DNA of 64,000 nt. Source: Betaproteobacteria bacterium (GTDB lineage: Bacteria; Pseudomonadota; Gammaproteobacteria; Burkholderiales; Thiobacillaceae). The notes under the pieces were generated by a model that was not told where the DNA came from, ran no database searches, and saw nothing but the letters and a program-made list of their open reading frames with translations. Below, in pieces: positions 55,566-64,000 of the stretch; positions within the stretch are counted from its first letter, which is position 1, and each line of letters starts with the position of its first letter. The DNA is taken from assembly GCA_016219425.1 (NCBI GenBank), contig JACRNB010000005.1:62001-126000 (forward strand). The letters are read 5' to 3'. The position numbers and the translations under genes are program-made.

Positions 55566-56856
55566 TGCTGATATTGGCCTCGGCGAAGGTGGCCATGCCC
55601 TTGTGCAGGGCGCAGGCCAGGCGCAACAGGGGCAGGGCGACGGCGGCGCCGCTGCCTTCACCCAGGCGCAGGTCGAGTTGCAGCAGGGGCTTCGCCTCCA
55701 GCGCCGCCAGCAGGCGCGCATGTCCCGGCTCGGACCCGGCGTGGGAGAACAGCAGCCAGTCGCGCACGCCGGGGTGGATGCGGCAGGCCGCGAGCGCGGC
55801 AGCGGTGGTGATGAAGCCGTCCACCAGGGCGGGCAGCCCGGCCTGGGCGCAGGCGATGTAAGCGCCCGCCAACGCGGCGATCTCGAAACCGCCCAGGCAG
55901 CGCAACGCCCTGCTCCCTTCTCCCTCCGGGAGAAGGGCTGGGGATGAGGGAGCCGCGGTGGCGTGAGCGAAGCTTGCTCCCTCACCCCGGCCCTCCCCCG
56001 GGGGGGGAGGGAGAAAACCGTGGCGCGTCGGTCCCTGGTCGATCACCGCCGCCTGGCGCGCCGCAGGTGTGGCGTCCAACGCCCGGCTCCCTTCTCCCTC
56101 CGGGAGAAGGGCTGGGGATGAGGGAACCGCGGCGGCGTGAGCGAAGGTTGCTCCCTCACCCCGGCCCTCCCCCGGCGGGGGAGGGAGAAAACCATGCAGC
56201 GCGAGCCCGCGGTCGATCACCGCCGCCTTGTGCGCCACGCCTTCAGCGGTCAGCCCCGTGCCGGGGCCGGCCAGGGCCGCGCCGGGCAGGCCGAGCAGGG
56301 CGCAGCCCAGGGCGGCGGCGGCGGTGGTGTTGCCGATGCCCATCTCGCCGCCAATGAAAATGTCCGTCCCCGCCGCGCGCGCGCGTTCCACGGCGCGCCG
56401 TCCCGCGCTCAGGGCGTGTTCCAGTTGCCCCGGCGTCATGGCCGGCCCCTGCGTGAAATTGGCCGTGCCCGCGCCGGCCTGGTCCCACACCACGCCGGGC
56501 AGGGGGGCGGCGGCCAGGGTGCCCGCGTCCACCACCTCCAGGGTCGCGCCGTTCTCGCGCGCCAGCACGGCGATGGCTGCGCCGCCGGCGACGAAGTTGG
56601 CCAGCATCTGTTGCGTCACCACCTGCGGAAAGGCGGCCACGCCTTCCGCCACCACGCCGTGGTCGCCGGCAAAGACGGTGATCCAGGGGCGGGCGAGGGC
56701 GGGCCGTTCGCGTCCCTGCATCGCCGCCAGCGCGACGGCGACCTCTTCCAGCCGCCCCAGGCTGCCGGGCGGCTTGGTCAGGGTGCTCTGGCGCGCCAGG
56801 GCGGCCTGACGGGCAGTCTGGTCGAGGGCGGCGGCGGGGGCGTGGGTCCAGTTCAT
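55555..56856 (-). CDS. cobT: Nicotinate-nucleotide--dimethylbenzimidazole phosphoribosyltransferase with repeat-derived insertion
   Basis: [27 protein letters not shown]...[35 protein letters not shown]...[15 protein letters not shown]...[18 protein letters not shown]; contains two copies of [37 protein letters not shown]. Confidence 0.94.
   Translation of the reverse strand: MNWTHAPAAALDQTARQAALARQSTLTKPPGSLGRLEEVAVALAAMQGRERPALARPWITVFAGDHGVVAEGVAAFPQVVTQQMLANFVAGGAAIAVLARENGATLEVVDAGTLAAAPLPGVVWDQAGAGTANFTQGPAMTPGQLEHALSAGRRAVERARAAGTDIFIGGEMGIGNTTAAAALGCALLGLPGAALAGPGTGLTAEGVAHKAAVIDRGLALHGFLPPPPGEGRGEGATFAHAAAVPSSPALLPEGEGSRALDATPAARQAAVIDQGPTRHGFLPPPPGEGRGEGASFAHATAAPSSPALLPEGEGSRALRCLGGFEIAALAGAYIACAQAGLPALVDGFITTAAALAACRIHPGVRDWLLFSHAGSEPGHARLLAALEAKPLLQLDLRLGEGSGAAVALPLLRLACALHKGMATFAEANISNAP
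55912..56227. repeat. 174-bp tandem repeat with GC-rich palindromes inside cobT
   Basis: gctcccttctccctccgggagaagggctggggatgaggga... starts at 55912 and again at 56086; gatcaccgccgcc at 56041 and 56215; exact 174-bp offset (58 codons). Confidence 0.95.
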
Positions 56857-57368
56857 GTCGATTCCGGGCGGGGTTTGAGGGCGAGGGGCAGACCGGCGGC
56901 GATGAACGTCACCTCGTCCGCGATGCGGGCGACGGCCTGGTTGAGATGGCCCGCTTCATCGACGTAGCGGCGCGTGAGTTCGCCCAGGGGGATGACCCCC
57001 AGACCGACCTCGTTGGCCACCAGGATGACGCGGCCCGGATGCCGGGGCAGGGCGTCCAGCAGGAGTGCGCGCTCACGTTCGAACACCGTCTCGCCCGCCT
57101 CCAGCAGGTTGAGCAGCCAGAGCGTGAGGCAGTCGATGAGGACGCAGCCCGGCGCGGCATCCAGGGCGGCGGCGAGGTGGAGAGGTTCTTCCCGCGTGCG
57201 CCAGGCGGCGGGGCGTTCGGCCTGGTGGCGGGCGATGCGCGCCGCCATTTCGGGGTCGCGCGCCTGGCCGGTGGCGATGAAGGTGACCGGCAGGCCGCTG
57301 GCGGCGGCGAGCGCCTGGGCGTGGCGGCTCTTGCCGGAACGTGCGCCGCCGAGGATCAGGGTGCGCAT
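56853..57368 (-). CDS. cobU: Adenosylcobinamide kinase/adenosylcobinamide-phosphate guanylyltransferase
   Basis: [62 protein letters not shown]. Confidence 0.95.
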   Translation of the reverse strand: MRTLILGGARSGKSRHAQALAAASGLPVTFIATGQARDPEMAARIARHQAERPAAWRTREEPLHLAAALDAAPGCVLIDCLTLWLLNLLEAGETVFERERALLLDALPRHPGRVILVANEVGLGVIPLGELTRRYVDEAGHLNQAVARIADEVTFIAAGLPLALKPRPEST

Positions 57369-57370
57369 TG

Positions 57371-57451
57371 GTAGGAGCCCGGCTGTGCCGGGCGATCCGG
57401 GGGCGCGGGCCGGATTCCGTACGCTATCGCCCGGCGCAGCCGGGCTCCTAC
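57371..57451. repeat. Inverted repeat GTAGGAGCCCGGCTGTGCCGGGCGAT...ATCGCCCGGCGCAGCCGGGCTCCTAC (REP/BIME-like)
   Basis: Nearly perfect 26-bp arms between cobU and the SNF2 gene. Confidence 0.94.
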
Positions 57452-57469
57452 AGGGAGGGGTGGCGGGCA

Positions 57470-60400
57470 TCATTTCTCCGGCAGCGGCGCGAGCAACGCG
57501 CGCAGGTCGTCTTCGCCGAACTTGGCGAGCGCGCCGGCGTCTTCGCAGAGCACGCCTTCGGCCAGGGCCGCCTTGCGTTCCTGCAGGGCGACGATGCGTT
57601 CTTCGATGCTGCCCGCCACCACCAGCTTGTAGACGAACACCTTGTTCTTCTGGCCGATGCGGTGGGCGCGGTCGGTGGCCTGGTTTTCCACCGCCGGGTT
57701 CCACCAGGGGTCGTAGTGGATCACCGTGTCCGCCGCCGTGAGGTTGAGGCCGACGCCGCCCGCCTTGAGGCTGATGAGGAACACCGGCACGTCGCCTTCC
57801 TGAAACTCGCCGATCACCTGCTCGCGCGCCGTGGTCTGGCCGGTGAGGGTGACGTAGGCGATGCCGGCCTTATCCAGCGCGGCGGCGATCAGGTCGAGCA
57901 TGCTGGTGAACTGCGAGAACACCAGCACGCGCCGGCCTTCTTCCACCAGTTCCGGCAGCATGTCCATGAGCAGGTCGAGCTTGGCGCGCTCCTTCACCTT
58001 CTCTGCGGCGCGCACGGTCTTCAGCAGGCGCGGGTCACAGCACACCTGGCGCAGCTTCAACAGGGCGTCGAGGATGACGATCTGGCTGCGGCTGAAGCCC
58101 TTGCTCGCGATCTCGTCGCGCACGCGCGCGTCCATCGCCACGCGCACGGTCTCGTACAGGTCGCGCTGGCCGCCTTCCAGTTCCACCGTGCGCACGATCA
58201 CGGTCTTCTCGGGCAGTTCCTTGGCCACGTCCTGCTTCTTGCGCCGCAGGATGAAGGGGGCGATGCGGCGCGCCAGGAGGTCGCGCCGGAGCTGGTCGCC
58301 GCGTTTTTCTATCGGGCTGCGCCAGGTCTTGGTGAACTGTTTGCTGTCGCCCAGAAAACCGGGCAGGAGAAAGTCGAACTGCGCCCACAGCTCGCCCAGG
58401 TGGTTTTCCAGCGGCGTGCCGGTGAGGCACAGGCGATGCCGCGCCTTGAGCTTGCGCACCACCGCCGCCGCGCGCGCCTGCACGTTCTTCACCGTCTGCG
58501 CCTCGTCCAGGATCAGGCTGGCGTATTCGTATTTGGCCAGTTCCTCCTCGTCGCGCCACAGCAGCGGGTAGGTGGTGAGGCAGATGTCGTGCTGCGGGAT
58601 CTGCGCGAAGGCGTCGAAGCGGTCCTTGCCGTGCAGGCTGAGCACGGAGAGGGCCGGGGCGCAGCGTTCCGCTTCGCGCTTCCAGTTGAAGATGAGCGAG
58701 GTGGGCAGCACCACCAGCGCGGGCCGGTCCAGGCGCCCGGCCTGCTTTTCCGTGAGCAGGTGCGCCAGGGCCTGCGCGGTCTTGCCCAGGCCCATGTCGT
58801 CGGCAAGGATGCCGCCCAGTTCGTGCGCGCGCAGGTATTGCAGCCAGGCCAGGCCTTCCTGTTGGTATGGGCGCAGTTCCAGGGCGAAGCCGGGCGGGGC
58901 GGGAATGGCCTGCACCCCCTGGCTCTGCTTCAGGCGCTGCGCCAGACGGGCGACGGCGTCCGCGCCCTTGAACTGCCAGCGCGCGGTGTCGGCGAATTCG
59001 GCCAGACGCGGCGCGTCGAGCGCGGAGATACGCAGTTCGCCGCTTGCGGGCGGGGCGTCGAACAGGTCGATCAAGGTGGCGGCGAGCGGCTTGATGCGCC
59101 CGGCGGGGACGCGCACGCGCTTGCCGTCCGGGGTGTTGAGGATCACCGGCGCATCGTCGGCGATCTGTTTCAGCCGGCCCAGATCGAGCCAGCGCGCTTC
59201 ACGCTGGAACAAGTCATGCAGCAGCGGCGCGAGCGGCAGGCGCTGGCCTTCGACCACGATGCCCATGCTCAGGCTGAACCAGCCGCCGTCCTGTTCCTCC
59301 AGTTCGGCGTCCCAGGCATCGGCCTCCAGGACGTAGTGACGGAAACCCTCCGGCACGGCGATGACCCAGCCCAAATCTTTCAGGCGCGGCGCCAGATCGG
59401 CGAAGAAGCGCACCCACGCCGCCTCGCTCTCCAGGCCCAACATGCCGGATGGAGGCTCGCCATAGAAGATGCGGCGCGCGGTGGGGGCGAAGCCCAGACC
59501 CGCCAGTTCCGCCATGCGCGCCTTCTCTTCCGGCTCGTCGCGCTGGATGTGCGCGGCGCGCCCGTCGGGTAGCGTGAGGTAGTGCAGCTCGTCGCCCAGG
59601 GTGACCTCGGCCTGACGCGCGTCGCCGTACCAGAAACGCACCGTGGCGTAGTCGTAGAACGCCTCGCCGTAGGCCACGGCGGGATAGCCGCGATGCGGGT
59701 TCATGCCCCAGGTGCGCAGGGTGTTGAGGTCCAGCACCGGCCTCGGCGGGCCGGCCAGTTCAACCAGCGGCGGCGCTTCTTCCTGGTCCGGCGGCGGCAG
59801 GTCCGGCGCAATCTCGGCCATCAGATTCGCCACCACCGGGATGTCCGCCTCGGACAGCGGCGGCAGGCTGATCAGGCGGCGCAGCACCGCGTCGCGCCCG
59901 CCGCAATCGAGCGGCCCGGCCTGGCCGTTGGCGGCGTCCACATACCAGGGCGGCTCGGTCCCCAGTGTGAGGCCGGCGGGCGGGTCGCAGGTGAGCGCGG
60001 CGTGGATGTAGCCCGCGTCCAGCGCGCGCCACTCCAGCCGCGCCGGGCGCGCACCGCCGTCCTGCAAGGCGGTGAAGCGCCAGAATTTGGGCTGATAGGG
60101 GGTATTGCCCACCTCCGCCAGCCAGGTGCGCCCGGTGGCGACGATGCGCGCCAGGGCCTGGGCGGCGGGGGCGTCGTGCAGGGGCAGATCGTTCCAGTAC
60201 TCGCCCTTGCCCGCGATGCGGCGCAGGAAACGGAAGATGTCCAGGTCCGCCTCGTCCACAAACTGGGGCGGCTGCACCAGGGCGCGCTCGATGTTGTTCC
60301 AGTGCGCCACGCTGGCCCGCCCGGCGTCGTCGATGCGCCCCTTGAGCAGCGCCAGACGGCCTTGCAGGCTGGGGTTGCCGGTGAGCAGGACGTACTGGAT

Positions 60401-60817
60401 GGTGGATTGCGGCGCGGGCCTGGGTTTCTTCGCCGGGGCGGGCTTGAGTTCCTTGAGCGTGCGCTCGGCCCATTCCAGCACCTCGGGGTTGATGCTGCGC
60501 GCCGGAGCGCCCTGCGCCGCCTGCCCGCGCTGCGCGACGCTGGCCACCAGCACGGCGACGCAGTGCTTGCACTGCGCCCCCACCGGGCAGGAGCAGGAGG
60601 CGTCGATCTCCAGCCGTCCGTCTTCCTCGAAGAACTCGATTTCCACCCAATACGGCTCGCGCGCCGTGCCCTGCACCTGGGCGCTGATGCGATGGTCCCT
60701 GACCATCAGGCTGCGCACCTGTTTGCCGTAGTTCCGGGCCTTCTCGATGGTGCGGGGGGTGAACCATCGCACCATGTCGGGGACGGTGAAGATGGAGGCG
60801 GGGCGGGAGGGGGTCAT
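57470..60817 (-). CDS. SWI2/SNF2 family helicase with SWIM-type zinc finger
   Basis: SWIM CSCPVGAQCKHCVAVL; helicase LADDMGLGKTAQALAHLLTEKQAGRLDRPALVVLPTSLIFNWKREAERC...LILDEAQTVKN...VYKLVVAGSIEERIVALQERK. Confidence 0.94.
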   Translation of the reverse strand: MTPSRPASIFTVPDMVRWFTPRTIEKARNYGKQVRSLMVRDHRISAQVQGTAREPYWVEIEFFEEDGRLEIDASCSCPVGAQCKHCVAVLVASVAQRGQAAQGAPARSINPEVLEWAERTLKELKPAPAKKPRPAPQSTIQYVLLTGNPSLQGRLALLKGRIDDAGRASVAHWNNIERALVQPPQFVDEADLDIFRFLRRIAGKGEYWNDLPLHDAPAAQALARIVATGRTWLAEVGNTPYQPKFWRFTALQDGGARPARLEWRALDAGYIHAALTCDPPAGLTLGTEPPWYVDAANGQAGPLDCGGRDAVLRRLISLPPLSEADIPVVANLMAEIAPDLPPPDQEEAPPLVELAGPPRPVLDLNTLRTWGMNPHRGYPAVAYGEAFYDYATVRFWYGDARQAEVTLGDELHYLTLPDGRAAHIQRDEPEEKARMAELAGLGFAPTARRIFYGEPPSGMLGLESEAAWVRFFADLAPRLKDLGWVIAVPEGFRHYVLEADAWDAELEEQDGGWFSLSMGIVVEGQRLPLAPLLHDLFQREARWLDLGRLKQIADDAPVILNTPDGKRVRVPAGRIKPLAATLIDLFDAPPASGELRISALDAPRLAEFADTARWQFKGADAVARLAQRLKQSQGVQAIPAPPGFALELRPYQQEGLAWLQYLRAHELGGILADDMGLGKTAQALAHLLTEKQAGRLDRPALVVLPTSLIFNWKREAERCAPALSVLSLHGKDRFDAFAQIPQHDICLTTYPLLWRDEEELAKYEYASLILDEAQTVKNVQARAAAVVRKLKARHRLCLTGTPLENHLGELWAQFDFLLPGFLGDSKQFTKTWRSPIEKRGDQLRRDLLARRIAPFILRRKKQDVAKELPEKTVIVRTVELEGGQRDLYETVRVAMDARVRDEIASKGFSRSQIVILDALLKLRQVCCDPRLLKTVRAAEKVKERAKLDLLMDMLPELVEEGRRVLVFSQFTSMLDLIAAALDKAGIAYVTLTGQTTAREQVIGEFQEGDVPVFLISLKAGGVGLNLTAADTVIHYDPWWNPAVENQATDRAHRIGQKNKVFVYKLVVAGSIEERIVALQERKAALAEGVLCEDAGALAKFGEDDLRALLAPLPEK

Positions 60818-60925
60818 GATGAAAAAAACATGCGTGTTATCTATTCCGAGACGCTGGTCCAGGGGAGGCTCAGGTCTGGTTGCCTTTCCTTGTCTTGTTC
60901 TCAATGTAAGGGAATTGCGTTTTCA

Positions 60926-62059
60926 TTACATTAGAAACAGTTGGAGGTAACGTTCGAAGCCAAATTGCCGGTGTCGTTCCGCGCCGGTCAATTCCCGCAG
61001 GATGCCCAGTCGGGTCAGGTCGCGCAGCAGTGCGTTTGCTGTCGGGTGGCTGATGTCCAGGCCGCGTACCAGGTCCGCCGCCGTGACCACCGGGCGGCGA
61101 TACAGCAGATTCAGGGCCAGGCGCGCATTGGGTGCGCGCTTGCCCAGGGTCAGCACCGCCTGTTCCACTTCCTGGCGCAAGGTCAGGATCTGCCGGAATA
61201 CCTCGCGCCCCTTGGTCGCCGTCTCGGCCACCCCGGCGAGAAAGAAACGGACCCAGTGGATGAGGTCATGGCTCACCCGCACCCTCATGAGGGCGTCGTA
61301 ATAGCTCGCCCGGTTGCGTTCGAAAAAATCCGACAGATACAGCGAAGGCTTGGCGAGCAGGCCGTGTCCCACCAGATAGAGCGGGATCATCAGGCGACCG
61401 ATGCGGCCATTGCCGTCGAGAAACGGGTGGATGGTCTCGAACTGGTAATGGCTGATCGCCACCCGGACCAGATGCGGCACGGTCACCGCCTGGTTGTGCC
61501 AGAACCGTTCCAGATCGCTCATCAGTTCCGGCACGTTGTCCGGATGCGGCGGGATGAACGCCGCATCCAGCAGGCTGGAGCCGCCGATCCAGTTCTGGCT
61601 GTTGCGAAATTCGCCCGGCTGTTTGTGCTCGCCGCGCACGCCGCGCATCAGGATGGCGTGGGTCTGGCGCAACAGCCGACTGGAGAGCGGCAACCGTTCC
61701 AGTTCGTCGATGGCGGTATTGACTGCGTCGATGTAGTTGCGCACCTCGCGCCAGTCATCGCGCTTCTCTGGGCGAATCTGCTCCTCGCCCATCAGGGCCT
61801 CGTCGATGCCGGTCTGGGTTCCTTCGATGCGGCTGGAGGTCTGCGCCTCCTTGACGACGTGCATTTCGATGAACAGGTCGATATCCGGCACGATCAGGGA
61901 AAACGCGTTCAACTCCCCCAACGCCCGGTTGGCCTGTTCCAGCAAGGCATTGATGGTTGGGTCTTCCCAGGTCCATTCGTGGTTGACCGGAACCGGCTCG
62001 AAGCTCTTGTACTCGTAGCGCGGCTGCCAGACGCCCGCCTGGAAGGTTTCGAACTTCAT
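60926..62059 (-). CDS. Fic-domain protein (Fic/DOC) with N-terminal and C-terminal wHTH regions
   Basis: [15 protein letters not shown] inhibitory-helix-like motif; [19 protein letters not shown] Fic motif; C-terminal [21 protein letters not shown] wHTH-like. Confidence 0.94.
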   Translation of the reverse strand: MKFETFQAGVWQPRYEYKSFEPVPVNHEWTWEDPTINALLEQANRALGELNAFSLIVPDIDLFIEMHVVKEAQTSSRIEGTQTGIDEALMGEEQIRPEKRDDWREVRNYIDAVNTAIDELERLPLSSRLLRQTHAILMRGVRGEHKQPGEFRNSQNWIGGSSLLDAAFIPPHPDNVPELMSDLERFWHNQAVTVPHLVRVAISHYQFETIHPFLDGNGRIGRLMIPLYLVGHGLLAKPSLYLSDFFERNRASYYDALMRVRVSHDLIHWVRFFLAGVAETATKGREVFRQILTLRQEVEQAVLTLGKRAPNARLALNLLYRRPVVTAADLVRGLDISHPTANALLRDLTRLGILRELTGAERHRQFGFERYLQLFLM

Positions 62060-63522
62060 TTCAGCAGTTCCAGCAGGTGGTGGATATCCAGATGATTTTC
62101 CACGGCATCCGCAAGGCGGTCGATGGCTGATTCGCGTAATTGGGAGATGTCCGGCGCGCGGGCGCCGCTGAGGCCCGCCCAGGCCAGCACGGCGTTGGCG
62201 CCGGCGGGGGTGTCGAACAGGCCGTGCAGATAGGTTCCGGCGATGTCGGGGGTGAGCGCACCGTCCGGGCGGCCATCGAGCCAGACCAGGGGGCGCTCCA
62301 GCGCCGCGCCGGAGGTGACGCCGGCGTGGATCTCGTAACCGCGGACGGGGGCATCGCCCAGGGCCAGATGGCCGCTCACGTTGCGCAACTGTTTTTCCGC
62401 CGCCAGCGTGGTCTCCAGCTCCAGCCAACCCAGGCCGGGGCTGGAACCGGGCGCGCCTTCGATGCCGAGCGGATCGTGCAGCGCGCGCCCCAGCATCTGA
62501 AAACCGCCGCACACGCCCAGCACCTTGCCGCCGTAACGCAGGTGACGTTGCAGATGCGCCTCCCAGCCGGATTGGCGCAGCGCGGCCAGGTCGGCGCGCA
62601 CCGATTTGGAACCGGGCAGAAGGATGAGATCGCAGGGCGGCGGCGCGGCGTCCAGGCCGACGAAGCGGAAATCCACGTCGGGATGCAGGCGCAGCGGGTC
62701 GAAGTCGGTGTGGTTGGAAATGCGCGGCAGGACCGGGACGAGGACACGAAAACGCCTCCCCTCCCCCCCCGGGGGAGGGGGCAAGGCATCCTCCGCCTCC
62801 AGGTTTAGCCCGTGCAGATAGGGCAGCACCCCCAGCACCGGCTTGCCGGTCTCCCGCTCCAGCCAGTCCAGCCCCGGTTGCAACAGGGCCAGATCGCCGC
62901 GAAAACGGTTGATGACGAAGCCCTTTACCCGCGCCCGTTCGCTCTCGGATAGCAGCGCCAGGGTGCCGACGATATGGGCGAACACGCCGCCGCGGTCGAT
63001 GTCCGCCACCAGGATCACCGGGCAATCCACCGCCTCGGCGAAGCCCATGTTGGCGATGTCGCCCTCGCGCAGGTTGATCTCCGCCGGGCTGCCTGCGCCC
63101 TCCACCACGATGGCCTCGTACTGCCCGGCCAGACGCGCATAGGACTCCAGCACCGCCGCCCGCGCCCTGGGTTTGTAGTCGTGGTAGGCCTGCGCCTCCA
63201 TATTGGTAAGCGCCCGCCCCTGCAGGATGACCTGGCAGCCGGTGTCGGAGTTGGGCTTGAGCAGCACCGGGTTCATGTCGGAGTGCGGCGCCAGACCACA
63301 GGCTTGCGCCTGCACCGCCTGCGCCCGCCCGATCTCGCCGCCGTCTGCCGTTACCGCGCTGTTGAGCGCCATGTTCTGCGGCTTGAACGGCGCAACGCGC
63401 ACCCCGCGCCGATGCAGCCAGCGGCCCAGGGCCGTCACCAGCGCGCTCTTGCCCGCGTCCGAGGTGCAGCCCTGGACCATGAGGGTGGGGGTGTTCGTAC
63501 GCGTAGAATCGGGTGTAAACAT
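62056..63522 (-). CDS. cobQ: Cobyric acid synthase
   Basis: [62 protein letters not shown]...[19 protein letters not shown]. Confidence 0.95.
   Translation of the reverse strand: MFTPDSTRTNTPTLMVQGCTSDAGKSALVTALGRWLHRRGVRVAPFKPQNMALNSAVTADGGEIGRAQAVQAQACGLAPHSDMNPVLLKPNSDTGCQVILQGRALTNMEAQAYHDYKPRARAAVLESYARLAGQYEAIVVEGAGSPAEINLREGDIANMGFAEAVDCPVILVADIDRGGVFAHIVGTLALLSESERARVKGFVINRFRGDLALLQPGLDWLERETGKPVLGVLPYLHGLNLEAEDALPPPPGGEGRRFRVLVPVLPRISNHTDFDPLRLHPDVDFRFVGLDAAPPPCDLILLPGSKSVRADLAALRQSGWEAHLQRHLRYGGKVLGVCGGFQMLGRALHDPLGIEGAPGSSPGLGWLELETTLAAEKQLRNVSGHLALGDAPVRGYEIHAGVTSGAALERPLVWLDGRPDGALTPDIAGTYLHGLFDTPAGANAVLAWAGLSGARAPDISQLRESAIDRLADAVENHLDIHHLLELLK
62757..62780. repeat. GC-rich palindromic core inside cobQ
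   Basis: cccctcccccccccgggggagggg hairpin, translated as PPPPGGEG. Confidence 0.75.
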
Positions 63523-63551
63523 TTATCTATTCCTGACTACAGGGGCTTGCC

Positions 63552-63824
63552 ATGACCCAGACCGTATCCATCCGACTCGAAGACGACGTGATCGCCCGAA
63601 TCGACGCCCTGACGCGGGCGACCGAGCGCTCCCGCGCCTGGCTCATGGCGCAGGCGGTGACGCAGTATGTGGAGCACGAGTCCTGGCAGATCGAGGCGAT
63701 CCAGTCCACCCTGGAGTCGATGCGCCGGGGCGACGCCTGCTTCGCCAGCGGCGAGGCGGTGGACGCCTGGCTGGCGAGCTGGGGCGCGGCGGAAGAGGGC
63801 GCTGCGCCGCCGGTACGCAAATGA
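63552..63824 (+). CDS. RHH (CopG/ParD-like) antitoxin
   Basis: MTQTVSIRLEDDVIARIDALTRATERSRAWLMAQAVTQYVEHESWQIEAIQ. Confidence 0.87.
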   Translation: MTQTVSIRLEDDVIARIDALTRATERSRAWLMAQAVTQYVEHESWQIEAIQSTLESMRRGDACFASGEAVDAWLASWGAAEEGAAPPVRK

Positions 63825-64000
63825 GCGCGCAAATCAGGTGGCATGAAGCGGCGGTGCGCGACCTGATCGCCTTGCGCGCCTACATCGCCCAGGACAATCC
63901 GCCCGCCGCCGCGCGCATCGCCCAGGCCATTCGTGAGCGCGTGGCGCTGTTGCAGGCGCATCCCATGCTGGGCCGTGCGGGCCGTCTCCATGGCACGCGC
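63821..64000 (+). CDS. ParE/RelE-family toxin, truncated by window end
   Basis: MSAQIRWHEAAVRDLIALRAYIAQDNPPAAARIAQAIRERVALLQAHPMLGRAGRLHGTR; ATGA overlap with the antitoxin. Confidence 0.88.
   Translation, partial: MSAQIRWHEAAVRDLIALRAYIAQDNPPAAARIAQAIRERVALLQAHPMLGRAGRLHGTR

Noticed and set aside
57341-59572. 743-aa plus-strand ORF opposite the SNF2 helicase
   Set aside because: Antisense frame of an obvious helicase.
53452-64000. Prophage or integrative element suggested by three TA pairs, Fic and SNF2 helicase
   Set aside because: No integrase, phage structural or conjugation genes, no tRNA attachment site seen; cobalamin genes dominate.

Overview
The window is about 64 kb of high-GC proteobacterial chromosome, probably betaproteobacterial (my inference from gene content; no rRNA or tRNA gene was seen). 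Most of it is ordinary core metabolism: lapAB-pyrF, ugd, cysM, glgA, the argG/argF/argD cluster, lipB, selO, thiC with a TPP riboswitch, an RND efflux locus with pcm/rhodanese/tolC, kdsB, and a cobalamin block (cobS-cobC-cobT-cobU ... cobQ). Four things stand out. (1) A large pyruvate:ferredoxin/flavodoxin oxidoreductase (1651 aa) with an apparent C-terminal ferredoxin-like domain lies between rnfB and rnfC-D-G-E-A, with a divergent LysR regulator. (2) Nearly every gene junction in that operon carries a palindromic repeat. One GC-rich family (core CTCCCTCACCCCGGCCCTCCCCCGGCGGGGGAGGG) and a few other short palindromes also appear inside coding sequences. They read in-frame in cobT (as a 174-bp tandem duplication), kdsB, cobQ, the pyrF N-terminus and the rnfE C-terminus, similar in principle to the Rickettsia palindromic elements. 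(3) A compact seven-gene surface/signalling locus (Pro/Gln-rich secreted protein, FecR-like, CHASE2-adenylate cyclase, two LPP20-like lipoproteins, a CsgG-like lipoprotein and a small lipoprotein) has no name I recognise and is the best candidate for an undescribed system. (4) Three type II toxin-antitoxin-like pairs and a Fic protein are interspersed; the Fic start codon overlaps the cobQ stop. All identifications are by reading translated sequence; no database search was possible.
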